From assembly GCA_035935655.1 (NCBI GenBank), contig DASYWW010000040.1, positions 62,001-126,000 of the forward strand: 64,000 bases of DNA, read 5' to 3'. The notes beneath the pieces were generated by a model. The model was given only the letters and a program-made list of their open reading frames with translations. It was not told the DNA's origin and did not search any database. The translations under genes were made by a program, and so were the position numbers. Below, one piece after another: positions 9,130-17,277 of the stretch; position 1 is the first letter of the stretch, and the number at the start of each line of letters is the position of its first letter. The DNA is from Candidatus Bathyarchaeia archaeon (GTDB taxonomy: Archaea; Thermoproteota; Bathyarchaeia; 40CM-2-53-6).

Positions 9130-9522
9130 CTAGTTTGTCGGGGAGGGAGGCCTTTGCGGACTCGGGGCTCCTGGCTGTCGTGAATCCAGCTGCGCCATAA
9201 GCATCATGAGTTTCCGGGTCTCGTCAAGTCGCCTCAGCATGCTTTGCATTTCGTTCTTGTAATAGTCCCGTTGCTGACTGTACTCTTGCTCGCTTAGTTC
9301 GCCGGAACTGTACTTGCCTTGCAACGCAAGATATCCACTCAATGTGGTTCCGCCGAGTTGTTCGCGAAGGTTCGACAAGCTCTTTCCGACTATGTCGTTG
9401 AGCTGGGCTGCGCGTTCGCCGAGTGCCCGGCTAACTTTCGCTATCTCTTCCTTGATCATTGCTGTTCGTTGTCGGAAGCCGTTAAGCTCCACGACTACTT
9501 TCTCTATAGGTATTTCACTCAC
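9130..9522 (-). CDS. Coiled-coil protein, paralogue of the gene at 54548-54955
   Basis: 130 residues, mostly helical: an N-terminal helix (IEKVVVELNGFRQRTAMIKE), a middle helix, a second coiled coil (LSEQEYSQQRDYYKNEMQ), MLMAQLDSR, then a Pro-rich disordered tail. It begins GTG AGT GAA; the stop of a tiny upstream frame (MWPVSKLVVTSYGALS) abuts the GTG, which may allow coupling. A TATA-like gataaaat lies about 120 nt upstream. Size and helix layout loosely recall small ESCRT or CdvA-like helical proteins, but no homology is claimed. Confidence 0.75.
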   Translation of the reverse strand: MSEIPIEKVVVELNGFRQRTAMIKEEIAKVSRALGERAAQLNDIVGKSLSNLREQLGGTTLSGYLALQGKYSSGELSEQEYSQQRDYYKNEMQSMLRRLDETRKLMMLMAQLDSRQPGAPSPQRPPSPTN

Positions 9523-9694
9523 GACAGAGCACCGTAACTAGTAACGACAAGCTTGGAGACGGGCCACATAGCCGCACCGTAACCGAAGACGGCGAGTAGA
9601 AGTGACCGGTCAAAGCCAATCTCCTATTGTATTCGTCATTTTATCGGTCCGTAGGAGACAAGTTTCGAATCTAAGGAGGGCCTTTGTTTATGGC

Positions 9695-10681
9695 CTAGAC
9701 TCTTCTCAGATAGGCTCTGGAGTATTCTCGTCTGCCGGCAGCGAGGAGGAAACCGAGGAGGATTAGGGCGGCGATGGATGATCCGATTATGAGACCGGTT
9801 GTGACTAAGGGTGTTGTTCCGAAGAGTACTCCGAGCAGCATGCCCTGACTGATCCTGTTTCCTATAGGATATGATAGACCGATGGTCACAGTGTTAGATG
9901 TAGTCTTTGTAGATGTCCTGACGGCTACCTGCTGATCGTTGACCGTGCCTGTAGGGGTCCATGAGACGAATTGCTGATTGCCACCGGACTTTACTGTTAC
10001 GCTATTGGAGCCTGTCGCGGGACCGTTTCCAGTGCTACCAGTCATAACATCGGTCATCAAAGCGATATGATCTGCTGGCTTGGGGAGGAGTGTCGAGTTG
10101 ATCGATACTCCGACTATGGTGGTTGTGGGAAGAACGGTGGCGCCGTTGACTTGGGCGGTCGTTGGGAAGGTTTCGGTTGTAACTGTGAGCAAACCGTCGG
10201 CAGAGCGCGAGACGAGCATGTATCCTTGCTTTCCATCTTGTGATTCTACGCTTCCCACGATCGGGCTTGCGTACTTTTCGGCCTGGAGATCGATTGTCTG
10301 GACTACCATATCGTGTCCGGGATCGTAGACTCCATTCCCGTCCGTATCGTTGAACAGGATGAGGCTTGCATACGAGATTCTGAGTGCTTGATTGGTCGGG
10401 TTCTCAATCTCTCTGACCTCATTGGTGCTTGATGATTCCATGTGCAACGATATTCCGTTGACGGAACTAAACAACAGCCCATAGTTGTTCTCTACAGTCC
10501 GGTTCTGGACCGTTGAGTGGATGAATATCGTCTGGTTTGCCTCGGCGATCGTGTCTTCTCTTTCCTGGCTGTTCAGGCCGTCTTCGCCGGTCTGATCGGC
10601 CGAGGCGTGAGGATAGGCTATCAAGAAAAGGGGTGTTGTCAAGAGCCCCAACAAAATGAGGCTCAGGCTGAGGGTTTTCAG
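9695..10681 (-). CDS. Exported, C-terminally membrane-anchored surface protein (CTG start)
   Basis: The first usual start (TTG 10654) cuts the signal peptide. A CTG at 10679-10681 overlaps the TGA of the upstream gene (CTGA) and gives (M)KTLSLSLILLGLLTTPLF, a standard signal peptide ending at about ASA. The ectodomain is beta-rich, with NRTVENNYG, a DTDGNGVYDPGHD calcium-binding loop and many Thr/Ser. A single C-terminal membrane span (about 290-310 of the long form) is followed by a basic tail RREYSRAYLRRV. Probably a cell-surface or sensory protein co-expressed with the Asp-rich protein. No family recognised. Confidence 0.75.
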   Translation of the reverse strand: MKTLSLSLILLGLLTTPLFLIAYPHASADQTGEDGLNSQEREDTIAEANQTIFIHSTVQNRTVENNYGLLFSSVNGISLHMESSSTNEVREIENPTNQALRISYASLILFNDTDGNGVYDPGHDMVVQTIDLQAEKYASPIVGSVESQDGKQGYMLVSRSADGLLTVTTETFPTTAQVNGATVLPTTTIVGVSINSTLLPKPADHIALMTDVMTGSTGNGPATGSNSVTVKSGGNQQFVSWTPTGTVNDQQVAVRTSTKTTSNTVTIGLSYPIGNRISQGMLLGVLFGTTPLVTTGLIIGSSIAALILLGFLLAAGRREYSRAYLRRV

Positions 10682-11052
10682 ATTCCTATCGCCTGCTCCA
10701 CTTTGGTTGCTACATCCGTCATTCCGGTACCAGCATCGCTTGTATCACCCGTATCGCCGACCTGGTCTCCGGTGGTGCTATCGTCGTCCGGTCCCGACTG
10801 GGAGTCTGCTGTATCATGAGCGCCTGTCTGGGCTGTGCTGCTGTCGTCCGTGTCGCCCACTTGGCCGTCGTCGTGGTCGCCCGCTTGAGTGTCACTATGG
10901 TCATCGTTTGCCTGGACATCATCGTTTTCCGGTACGTTGCTGGTCTTCGTGAGTTTGATAGGGGATGCGGCGTGCGCGAATATCAATGTGCCTGCTGTGA
11001 CGGCCATCAGTCCGAGTAGCAACAGTGGCAGTATATTCTTCGTCTCAAACAC
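10678..11052 (-). CDS. Exported Asp-rich low-complexity protein
   Basis: 124 residues. A signal peptide (about residues 8-28, LPLLLLGLMAVTAGTLIFAH, cut after ASA-like AHAA) precedes a region dominated by Asp, Gly, Thr and Ser with loose repeats of GDxDDGQVGDTDD and TGDQVGDTGD. Such acidic stretches often bind calcium or act as hydrated spacers. Its stop overlaps the CTG start of the anchored surface protein, so the two are translationally linked. Another 89 nt upstream is the membrane-bound regulator. Function unknown. Confidence 0.75.
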   Translation of the reverse strand: MFETKNILPLLLLGLMAVTAGTLIFAHAASPIKLTKTSNVPENDDVQANDDHSDTQAGDHDDGQVGDTDDSSTAQTGAHDTADSQSGPDDDSTTGDQVGDTGDTSDAGTGMTDVATKVEQAIGI

Positions 11053-11140
11053 CTCTATCGTGAAGATGGCGCTTGGAGGATAGATATTCGGTGTGTTCGA
11101 GAAGGGCCGAACTCGGGACTTTTGGCATGGTCTTCTCCTC

Positions 11141-12394
11141 TCAGACGCCTCTCAGATAGGCTACCAGTATGCTCGCATAGGCGACGGCCATGATGACTAC
11201 GGCTGCTCGTTCGAGTCTAAGCCCTTTGATCGTGCTGACTGCTCGTGCGAGCATTCCGAGGCTCCATGCTTGTAGGACTATGAGTATTGATCTGGAGAGA
11301 AGGAGGATCGAGACTGGTGGGTTGGGGAAGGAACCATTGAGCTGGAAGCTCCACCATAAGGCGAATCCGATAATCGGGATTAGCGTATAACCAGTTGCGA
11401 GGAAGAGGGCAATGTGCTCGCCTTTCCTTCGGTAGAGAATCGTGCTTCCCAGATCGGCGATGCCAAAGACCGCTATCCATGAAAGAATGTACTCAAGCGG
11501 AAGGAGTGTGGTCGCTGTTGGGACCGTGTTGAGGAATAGTAGGACAGTCTCGAGCCGGGCTTGATAGACTATTATCGCGCCTAGAGCGGCCAGTGCCAGT
11601 GCTCCAATTTTCGGAACGACATAGTTGGATGCTAGCCACGGCCAAACTGGGCCTAGACTGAGCATGTTGCCTAACTGGTCGAGCCTTCGCTTCTGCCCAG
11701 GTATTTCCTGGGCTCGCATTGTACTGTCGACGTATTCTCTGGATTGGAGTTTTGTGTAAGCGTCCGTTCCGACTGTGGTGAGCTGGTATCGCTTCTGCTC
11801 GTCTTGTGTGATGAGGCCCTTAAGCATATCGAGATGATAGTAGAGCGTTCCGACCTTCACGTCGACCCGCTTCTTGAGTACGGTGAAGCTAGTTGGGCCT
11901 TCGCCTAGGATCTCGACTATTTTCCGCCTTAGAGGATGAGAGACTATTCCGTAGAGATAGAACATGTCCTTGGACGCGGTCTTGGTCGCGATCCGTGGAG
12001 CTTGTTCTTTGGCAGGCTTGTCGAAGTGTAGGGTAGTTGGATCAAATCGTAGCGATGACTGATCCGCGATCTGGCCGAGGATTGTTATCAGATCATCTTT
12101 GCTCTGTTTCTTTCCTTCAGGGTCGACGAAGAGTTCTTGCTGATGGTCGGTCCGACCCGATGCGTATTGATGGAACGCGATTACCGTCGCATCTCGCAAC
12201 TTGACCCTCTTCGTTTGATCAATATCACGCTTGATGCGTAATGACTTTGATGGGCCGTCAACATCTGAGAGATCGAGACTCGAAAGATCAATCGCCTTGT
12301 CTTCGATGTCCATCGCAAGTAAGACCAGAAACCGGTCATGGGCGGTTCCAGCGTTCTCTAGGAGCTTTGCCAAGACTTCGCGGTTGATGGGCAT
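11141..12394 (-). CDS. Membrane-bound winged-helix regulator
   Basis: 417 residues in three parts. Residues 1-125 are polar, with a weak resemblance to a tyrosine-recombinase-like fold. Residues about 140-215 form an ArsR-type winged helix (IVSHPLRRKIVEILGEGP, VGTLYYHLDMLKGLI). The C-terminal 180 residues hold five or six membrane spans. A DNA-binding head fused to a membrane domain suggests a one-component sensor at the cytoplasmic membrane. It heads a leftward group with two exported proteins, its probable targets or partners. ATG start with a TATA box about 30 nt upstream, so the mRNA is probably leaderless. Confidence 0.8.
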   Translation of the reverse strand: MPINREVLAKLLENAGTAHDRFLVLLAMDIEDKAIDLSSLDLSDVDGPSKSLRIKRDIDQTKRVKLRDATVIAFHQYASGRTDHQQELFVDPEGKKQSKDDLITILGQIADQSSLRFDPTTLHFDKPAKEQAPRIATKTASKDMFYLYGIVSHPLRRKIVEILGEGPTSFTVLKKRVDVKVGTLYYHLDMLKGLITQDEQKRYQLTTVGTDAYTKLQSREYVDSTMRAQEIPGQKRRLDQLGNMLSLGPVWPWLASNYVVPKIGALALAALGAIIVYQARLETVLLFLNTVPTATTLLPLEYILSWIAVFGIADLGSTILYRRKGEHIALFLATGYTLIPIIGFALWWSFQLNGSFPNPPVSILLLSRSILIVLQAWSLGMLARAVSTIKGLRLERAAVVIMAVAYASILVAYLRGV

Positions 12395-12421
12395 CGGAGT
12401 CGCGCGATTTCCAATCGGCCG

Positions 12422-12430
12422 CTTTTATGG
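12422..12430 (-). promoter_or_regulatory. TATA box of the membrane-bound regulator
   Basis: The minus strand reads gcccataaaagcgg, centred about 32 nt upstream of the ATG at 12394. The spacing fits an archaeal TBP site with transcription starting at or near the start codon. Confidence 0.5.
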
Positions 12431-12523
12431 GCTCTGCAAGAAGAAAAGTCTGGGCTCGAAGGGGAATAATTATGATAGGTGATGCCTCCGGTCTAGGTGG
12501 TTCCGTTTGCCGTCTCGTAGCGA

Positions 12524-13192
12524 TTATGGGCGAATATTGCCACAGAACTGTGGGAGAAAGGGCGACTTCCGGGAGTGGTTCGGGTTACGATGGAAGATGG
12601 GATAGGCGTGGACTATCAAATTTTCGCGAAGGGCGGGGCGCGGGAAAGACAATAAACGGGCCTTCCTCAGGGCACTCCTCAGCATAGATCGATAGAACCG
12701 TTGGTTTCCATGCGAAGGGAAGGGGACCGGTCCAGAGTTCAATACCCGGGACCAAAGTCCGGACTCTCTTAAGGCGACTGCTACCGGATTGAAAATTGAG
12801 GATTTCACGACGAGAACTTGAAGGGGATTAGCGTTGATCACATCATTGACAAGACGAGGTATCTCTTGCAGAACAGCCCTTCTCCTCTTACCAGGCGGCA
12901 GCTTGTCCACTGGAAAGTTACAAGTGTCTAGGAGATAGAAACCCATCGATTGAAAACTTCGGAGCATCGACCGTTTGTCAACGCCTTTGCGCATAGGCTT
13001 GTTTTGGGGCCACAGATCGAGAGCTTTCATCGTCTCGCGAAAGAGATGGTCTTTGCCGATAGTGCTGGGGAAGTAGAAGAACCCTCCAGAGCTCGGAGGG
13101 GACTCTGCGATCAGGAGGAGTCTGATTTTTGGAGGCCGATATTTCCGTCTAGCACGACTGAACTCTGTCAGGCTAGTTCGCTTGGTGCTCAA
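12524..13192 (-). CDS. Uracil-DNA-glycosylase-superfamily-like protein
   Basis: Visible signatures are LLLIAESPPSSGGFFY near the N-terminus (resembling the UDG water-activating loop), LDTCNFPVDKLP, LVVKSSIF, and a late GPVPFPSHGNQ (resembling the HPSP/leucine-loop region). TTG at 13192 gives MSTKRTSLTEFSRAR; a longer ATG frame from 13264 adds poorly protein-like residues. The last 40 residues overlap a GC-rich stretch similar to the hairpin element core and may not be native. The glycosylase activity is inferred only from these motifs. Confidence 0.6.
   Translation of the reverse strand: MSTKRTSLTEFSRARRKYRPPKIRLLLIAESPPSSGGFFYFPSTIGKDHLFRETMKALDLWPQNKPMRKGVDKRSMLRSFQSMGFYLLDTCNFPVDKLPPGKRRRAVLQEIPRLVNDVINANPLQVLVVKSSIFNPVAVALRESGLWSRVLNSGPVPFPSHGNQRFYRSMLRSALRKARLLSFPRPALRENLIVHAYPIFHRNPNHSRKSPFLPQFCGNIRP
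12620..12650. repeat. Possible partial copy of the GC-rich repeat (copy C)
   Basis: The block attttcgcgaagggcggggc followed by gcgggaaagac matches the arm of copies A and B over about 22 nt but lacks the GACCCCC hairpin. It lies inside the 3' end of the glycosylase-like reading frame. Chance similarity cannot be excluded. Confidence 0.3.
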
Positions 13193-13325
13193 TGGGGATG
13201 CCAGATCTTGGTGTCGGTATGAATCTGCGTGATCTCGGTGGCACAACAGGATTTGTCTGCGCAACAGTCTTAAACCTCATTGAGCACAAAGAGATCATTA
13301 ATCCAAGATTTGGAGTCGAATTTCT

Positions 13326-13553
13326 TTGTCTACGTTTCATGGGTTGAAGGAGGGTGACGAAGCGGAACTGGAGATTACTGAGAAATCAAGGGACGGTCGG
13401 GGTCTCGCTCGTCTCAATGGACTGCTCGTTTTTGTTCCTGGAGTATCTCCCGGCGAGAGAGTGAGGGTGCGGATTGTAAAGCTCGGGATAAGACACGCCG
13501 AAGCCGAAGCTATCCAGGGTCAAAGAGCGGCTACCGCAAAGGCGAGAGCGTAG
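13326..13553 (+). CDS. Small TRAM-domain protein
   Basis: 75 residues, essentially one TRAM domain: EGDEAELEITEKSRDGRGLA, LNGLLVFVPGVSPGERVRVR, and a short tail. Stand-alone TRAM proteins are widespread in archaea; they bind RNA and some act as cold-responsive RNA chaperones. The start is TTG. The 3' end overlaps the convergent membrane-protein gene by 34 nt. Confidence 0.85.
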   Translation: MSTFHGLKEGDEAELEITEKSRDGRGLARLNGLLVFVPGVSPGERVRVRIVKLGIRHAEAEAIQGQRAATAKARA

Positions 13554-13945
13554 AAGAAGAGCGTAGCTATCGAGTTTACGAGATACCATTTTGGTAGCCA
13601 GTGCTTTTTCACATAGTATCCTCCTCCCCATGAAGTCCAGTCTTGTGGACCTGGCCACGCTCCCGCAAAATGATACCACGATATGTCCTCTCCCAGGGGC
13701 AGGAAGGCCCAGAGGCCAAAGGCGATCAAGACTCCGACCCATGAGGAGTCATAGATCAGCACTGCGAGCGGCAGGGCGGAGAACAAGCCGAGCATGATAA
13801 TGTGATAATTCGAGAAGTGATTGAAGAATCGAAGTACGAGGTGTTCAGCGGGAGGAATGTAACCATGCTCGATGAAGCCGTAGAGATACGCGAAGATCAG
13901 ACCCAGAGCTACTATCAGTCCGGCCCTAACAAACTCGATTAGCAC
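13520..13945 (-). CDS. Four-span membrane protein
   Basis: 141 residues, GTG start (MLIEFVRAGLIVALGLIFA). Hydrophobic spans lie at about 5-24, 48-64, 68-85 and 122-140. A loop between spans 3 and 4 is rich in Trp and aromatic residues (ISWYHFAGAWPGPQDWTSWG) and may bind a ligand or lipid. No family recognised; divergent from the KDG aldolase gene. Confidence 0.7.
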   Translation of the reverse strand: MLIEFVRAGLIVALGLIFAYLYGFIEHGYIPPAEHLVLRFFNHFSNYHIIMLGLFSALPLAVLIYDSSWVGVLIAFGLWAFLPLGEDISWYHFAGAWPGPQDWTSWGGGYYVKKHWLPKWYLVNSIATLFFYALAFAVAAL

Positions 13946-14075
13946 ATGCTTCCTCCTTGAATGTTGAGTATGACCCGCGACTCAGCTATGATGACTTTCG
14001 AACTTTGTTAAACCCTTCCTCAAAAGATCTTTCCTCTACAATTGTTAAATTGAATCCATTTTGAAGGGTTCAGGA

Positions 14076-14963
14076 ATGAAGCTGAAGCTAGAGGGAATCT
14101 GGACCCCGATTCCAACTCCTTTGACAAAGAGAGGAAAAGTTGACACAGATGTTACTGGAAGACTGGTTGACTTTCACATCGAGTCTGGAATAGACGGTCT
14201 CCTGCCATTGGGCACGTCAGGAGAGTTTGCTCTTCTCCAAAAGGAAGAACGAAAGGCGCTTGTCAATACAGTGGTCGAGCAGGCAGACGGTAGGGTCCCG
14301 GTTGTGGCAGGAGTTTCAGACCCATCTATCGAGAATGTCGTGGAGTTGTCAGAGGACGCGAAAGAGGCTGGAGCTGACGCTGTCATAGCCACGCCACCAT
14401 ACTACTTTACCACGACCGATGAGGGACATTATCAGCACTTCAAGACAATATCAGAATCTATCGACTTGCCGCTTATGATCTACAATATTCCAGAATGGAC
14501 CCACTCCCTTGTCACCCCCGAGATTGTTCAACGCTTGGCTGACGAAAACCTTGTCGTGGGAATGAAATACACAGAGTACAATTTCCTGAATCTTATCCGA
14601 TTTCTAAGAGCCAGTCGGAACAAGATAGCGATCTTCGCCGGGTCAGATGCTATGGCATATTCCAACCTAGAGTTCGGTGGAGCTGGAGCAATAATTGGCT
14701 CCGCAAACGTCGCCCCAAAGCTTGCCAGCAAAATATTCGATGACTACAAGAAAGGCAATCTAAGCGAAGCGAGAGAAGCTCAGGAAAAGCTCTTGCCAGT
14801 AATCATGGCTCTGGGGGTGGGAAAATATCCTGCCGCGCTAAAAGAGGCAATGAATCTAATTGGTATCCCGGTTGGACCATTGAAAGAACCCCTTCAGCCC
14901 CTGTCAACCATCGAGAAGAAGACAATGGCCGAGTTGCTCAGGGGTGGCGGGTTCCTTAGCTAG
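14076..14963 (+). CDS. 2-keto-3-deoxygluconate aldolase (DapA/NAL superfamily)
   Basis: ATG 14076 gives MKLKLEGIWTPIPTPLT; a TTG 15 nt upstream is less likely. It is a TIM barrel of about 295 residues with GTSGEF, the Tyr of IYNIPEW and the Schiff-base Lys in VVGMKYTEYN. The superfamily includes dihydrodipicolinate synthase and KDG aldolase. The nearby glucose dehydrogenase, gluconate dehydratase, glycerate kinase and enolase favour KDG cleavage to pyruvate and glyceraldehyde over lysine synthesis. Two TTGTTAAA boxes (about 14005 and 14042) lie upstream and may be promoter or operator elements. Confidence 0.8.
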   Translation: MKLKLEGIWTPIPTPLTKRGKVDTDVTGRLVDFHIESGIDGLLPLGTSGEFALLQKEERKALVNTVVEQADGRVPVVAGVSDPSIENVVELSEDAKEAGADAVIATPPYYFTTTDEGHYQHFKTISESIDLPLMIYNIPEWTHSLVTPEIVQRLADENLVVGMKYTEYNFLNLIRFLRASRNKIAIFAGSDAMAYSNLEFGGAGAIIGSANVAPKLASKIFDDYKKGNLSEAREAQEKLLPVIMALGVGKYPAALKEAMNLIGIPVGPLKEPLQPLSTIEKKTMAELLRGGGFLS

Positions 14964-15151
14964 ATAAGAGAAGGAAGCTCAAGGGTCACTTTAGAGTCGA
15001 GCTTTTGCGTCGCGAGTCGCGGATCCGAGCCCGTGTTTCACAGGTCCCGCTCAGCCCTGAGTTTTTCTATTAAGCCTAGCCAACGTCCAAGAATCTTCTA
15101 AAATCTTAACTTGGGCGACTGGTTTGACGGCAGACCAGCTGAGTTGAAAAA

Positions 15152-15832
15152 ATGGGAGAAAAAGTGAGTTCAAGCAGAAAGACCGCGAGAATTGTTGGAG
15201 TATTATTCATAATTGCGACGGTTGCAAGTATAGCAAGTTCGCCATTCTTGACATCTATCAGCTCTTCGAATTATCTTGTTGACGTTTCTGCGAATGGAAA
15301 CCAAGTACTAGCGGGAGCGTTTCTTGCGTTTATCGCCGCTATTGCATCCGCTAGTATTGCAATTTCGCTGTATCCAACACTGAAAAAATACAATGGAGCT
15401 CTAGCTCTTGGAGCCGTTGGTCTCAGACTCATTGAGGGAACGCTGTACATTGTGGGCATAACCGTCCTAGTAGTATTGTTGGCATTGAGCCAAGAATTTG
15501 TAAGGGCTGGAGCGCCGAGCTCATCGTATTTTCAGACCCTAGGCGTAGTGTTACTAGCGGGATATCACTGGGTGTACTATGTGGGAGCGGTGCTGGCTTT
15601 TTGCTTAGGAGCTCTGATGTATTACGTCATATTCTATCAGACAAGACTCGTTCCTCGATGGCTGTCAGGTTGGGGTCTTGTTGGAGTCATATTGCTCGCG
15701 GTAGCAGCCGTGTTAGTTATGTTAGGTGTTATCGTCCCCTTGTCAACGTCGCAGGCCGTCTTGGTTCTTCCAATAGCGGTTCAAGAAATGGTTCTTGCAG
15801 TATGGCTGATAGTCAAAGGATTCAAACCCTAG
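15152..15832 (+). CDS. DUF4386-type membrane protein
   Basis: 226 residues with six hydrophobic spans. It starts with a polar N-terminus and RIVGVLFIIATVASIASSP, followed by NGNQVLAGAFLAFIAAIASA and LYPTLKKYNGALALGAVGLR, the last a typical DUF4386 feature. Function unknown; these proteins occur in both archaea and bacteria. It stands alone between the aldolase and enolase genes. Confidence 0.75.
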   Translation: MGEKVSSSRKTARIVGVLFIIATVASIASSPFLTSISSSNYLVDVSANGNQVLAGAFLAFIAAIASASIAISLYPTLKKYNGALALGAVGLRLIEGTLYIVGITVLVVLLALSQEFVRAGAPSSSYFQTLGVVLLAGYHWVYYVGAVLAFCLGALMYYVIFYQTRLVPRWLSGWGLVGVILLAVAAVLVMLGVIVPLSTSQAVLVLPIAVQEMVLAVWLIVKGFKP

Positions 15833-15979
15833 ATTGTCTATGAAAAGGGGGTCGAAATGAAATCGTACCGACTTCGCAACTCGACGTAGATCGATGGGAA
15901 GTCGAGACTTCCATGTTCTGACTGGGCAACTGGTCTTCGAGTCTCCTCCACTAAGACAGGATAGCCGCCAACACACTTG

Positions 15980-17272
15980 CTACAAGTCAAGTCCCATGAA
16001 GAGAGCATTGCTCCCCAGTTCCTCCTCGATCCTGAGCAGCTCGTTGTATTTGGCCGTCCTCTCGCCTCTGGCTGGCGCGCCGGTTTTGATGAAGAGGCTC
16101 TCCTGAGAGGTTGCGAGGTGGGAGATGAAAGTGTCCTCTGTCTCCCCTGACCTGTGAGAGACTACGATGTCTAGGCCGGCGTCTTTGGACATCTTGATCG
16201 CATCCAAAGTCTCCGTCACAGTTCCTATCTGGTTAAGCTTGATCAGAATCGCGTTGGTCGCCTTTTTCTGAATCCCCTCTTTGATCCGTTCCGGGTTTGT
16301 CACGTAGAGATCATCTCCGATAATCTTGACTCGGCCACCAAGCTTACGAGTGATATGGACGAAAGCGTCGTAATCGTCTTCGTCGAACGGATCCTCCAAG
16401 GTCCTTAACGGAAACGTCCTAGTGAGTTCCTCGTAGTAGTCTTCCAGTTCTCCCGCGCTCAGTTTCTTCCCATCAAGCTGGTAGGTCGAGTCCTTGGTGT
16501 TGTAGAAGCTGGATGATGCTGCGTCGATGCCTATGTGAACTTTTGACTTGTCATAGCCTGCGTCTGATATTGCTTGAAGAATGACTTCTAATGCATCGCC
16601 TGTCATTTCTAATGGTGGAGCGTAGCCTCCTTCGTCTCCGACGTTGATCGCGCTGGGACCGTACTTGGCCTTGAGCACAGAGCTCAAACTGTGGTATACT
16701 TCATCGCCGATTCTGATAGCCTCGGAGCAACTGGAAGCTCCAACGGGTTCTATCTGGAACTCCTGAACGGCGAGCTTGTTGCCCGCGTGTTTTCCGCCGT
16801 TGATGACGTTCATCATCGGGACCGGGAGCTTGTAGTGGGATAGGTCTCTAAGGTACTTGTAGGCTGGTCTTCCCCGCGATAACGCTGCGACTCTCGTAAC
16901 TGCTATCGACACGGCGAGAATAGCGTTGGCTCCTAGCCTCTTCTTGTTAGGTGTCCCATCAAACGCGATCATCAGTTCGTCGATCTCTCGCTGGGCGCTG
17001 GCGTCTTTGCCGATGATACGGGATCTGATTCTATCATTCACATTAGAGACAGCCTTCAGGACTCCCTTGCCGTGAAACCGCTTCATGTCGCCATCACGCA
17101 GCTCCAGAGCTTCATGGATTCCGGTTGACGCTCCAGAGGGAACAGTTCCTCTTCCTCTACTTCCATCCCGGGTCCAAACGTCCACCTCGACAGTAGGGTT
17201 TCCTCTCGAATCGAGAACTTGTCTTGCCTTTAGATCTGTAATCTCGGAATCACCGGCTGTCCTCTTCGACAT
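15980..17272 (-). CDS. eno: Enolase (phosphopyruvate hydratase)
   Basis: 430 residues, the full family length. Visible are the N-terminal ARQVLDSRGNPTVEVDV, the loop SGASTG, metal ligands in HIGIDAASS, LEDPFDEDDYD and KIIGDDLYVTN, the catalytic Lys in LIKLNQIGTVTET and VVSHRSGETED. It interconverts 2-phosphoglycerate and phosphoenolpyruvate. It lies 5 nt after the glycerate 2-kinase gene, whose product it uses, so the two are surely co-transcribed. Confidence 0.97.
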   Translation of the reverse strand: MSKRTAGDSEITDLKARQVLDSRGNPTVEVDVWTRDGSRGRGTVPSGASTGIHEALELRDGDMKRFHGKGVLKAVSNVNDRIRSRIIGKDASAQREIDELMIAFDGTPNKKRLGANAILAVSIAVTRVAALSRGRPAYKYLRDLSHYKLPVPMMNVINGGKHAGNKLAVQEFQIEPVGASSCSEAIRIGDEVYHSLSSVLKAKYGPSAINVGDEGGYAPPLEMTGDALEVILQAISDAGYDKSKVHIGIDAASSSFYNTKDSTYQLDGKKLSAGELEDYYEELTRTFPLRTLEDPFDEDDYDAFVHITRKLGGRVKIIGDDLYVTNPERIKEGIQKKATNAILIKLNQIGTVTETLDAIKMSKDAGLDIVVSHRSGETEDTFISHLATSQESLFIKTGAPARGERTAKYNELLRIEEELGSNALFMGLDL

Positions 17273-17277
17273 CGTGT

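Noticed and set aside
13326-13553. TRAM domain as the remnant of an RNA methyltransferase (RumA/TrmA)
   Set aside because: The frame is a complete stand-alone TRAM domain, a common archaeal form, with no methyltransferase downstream.
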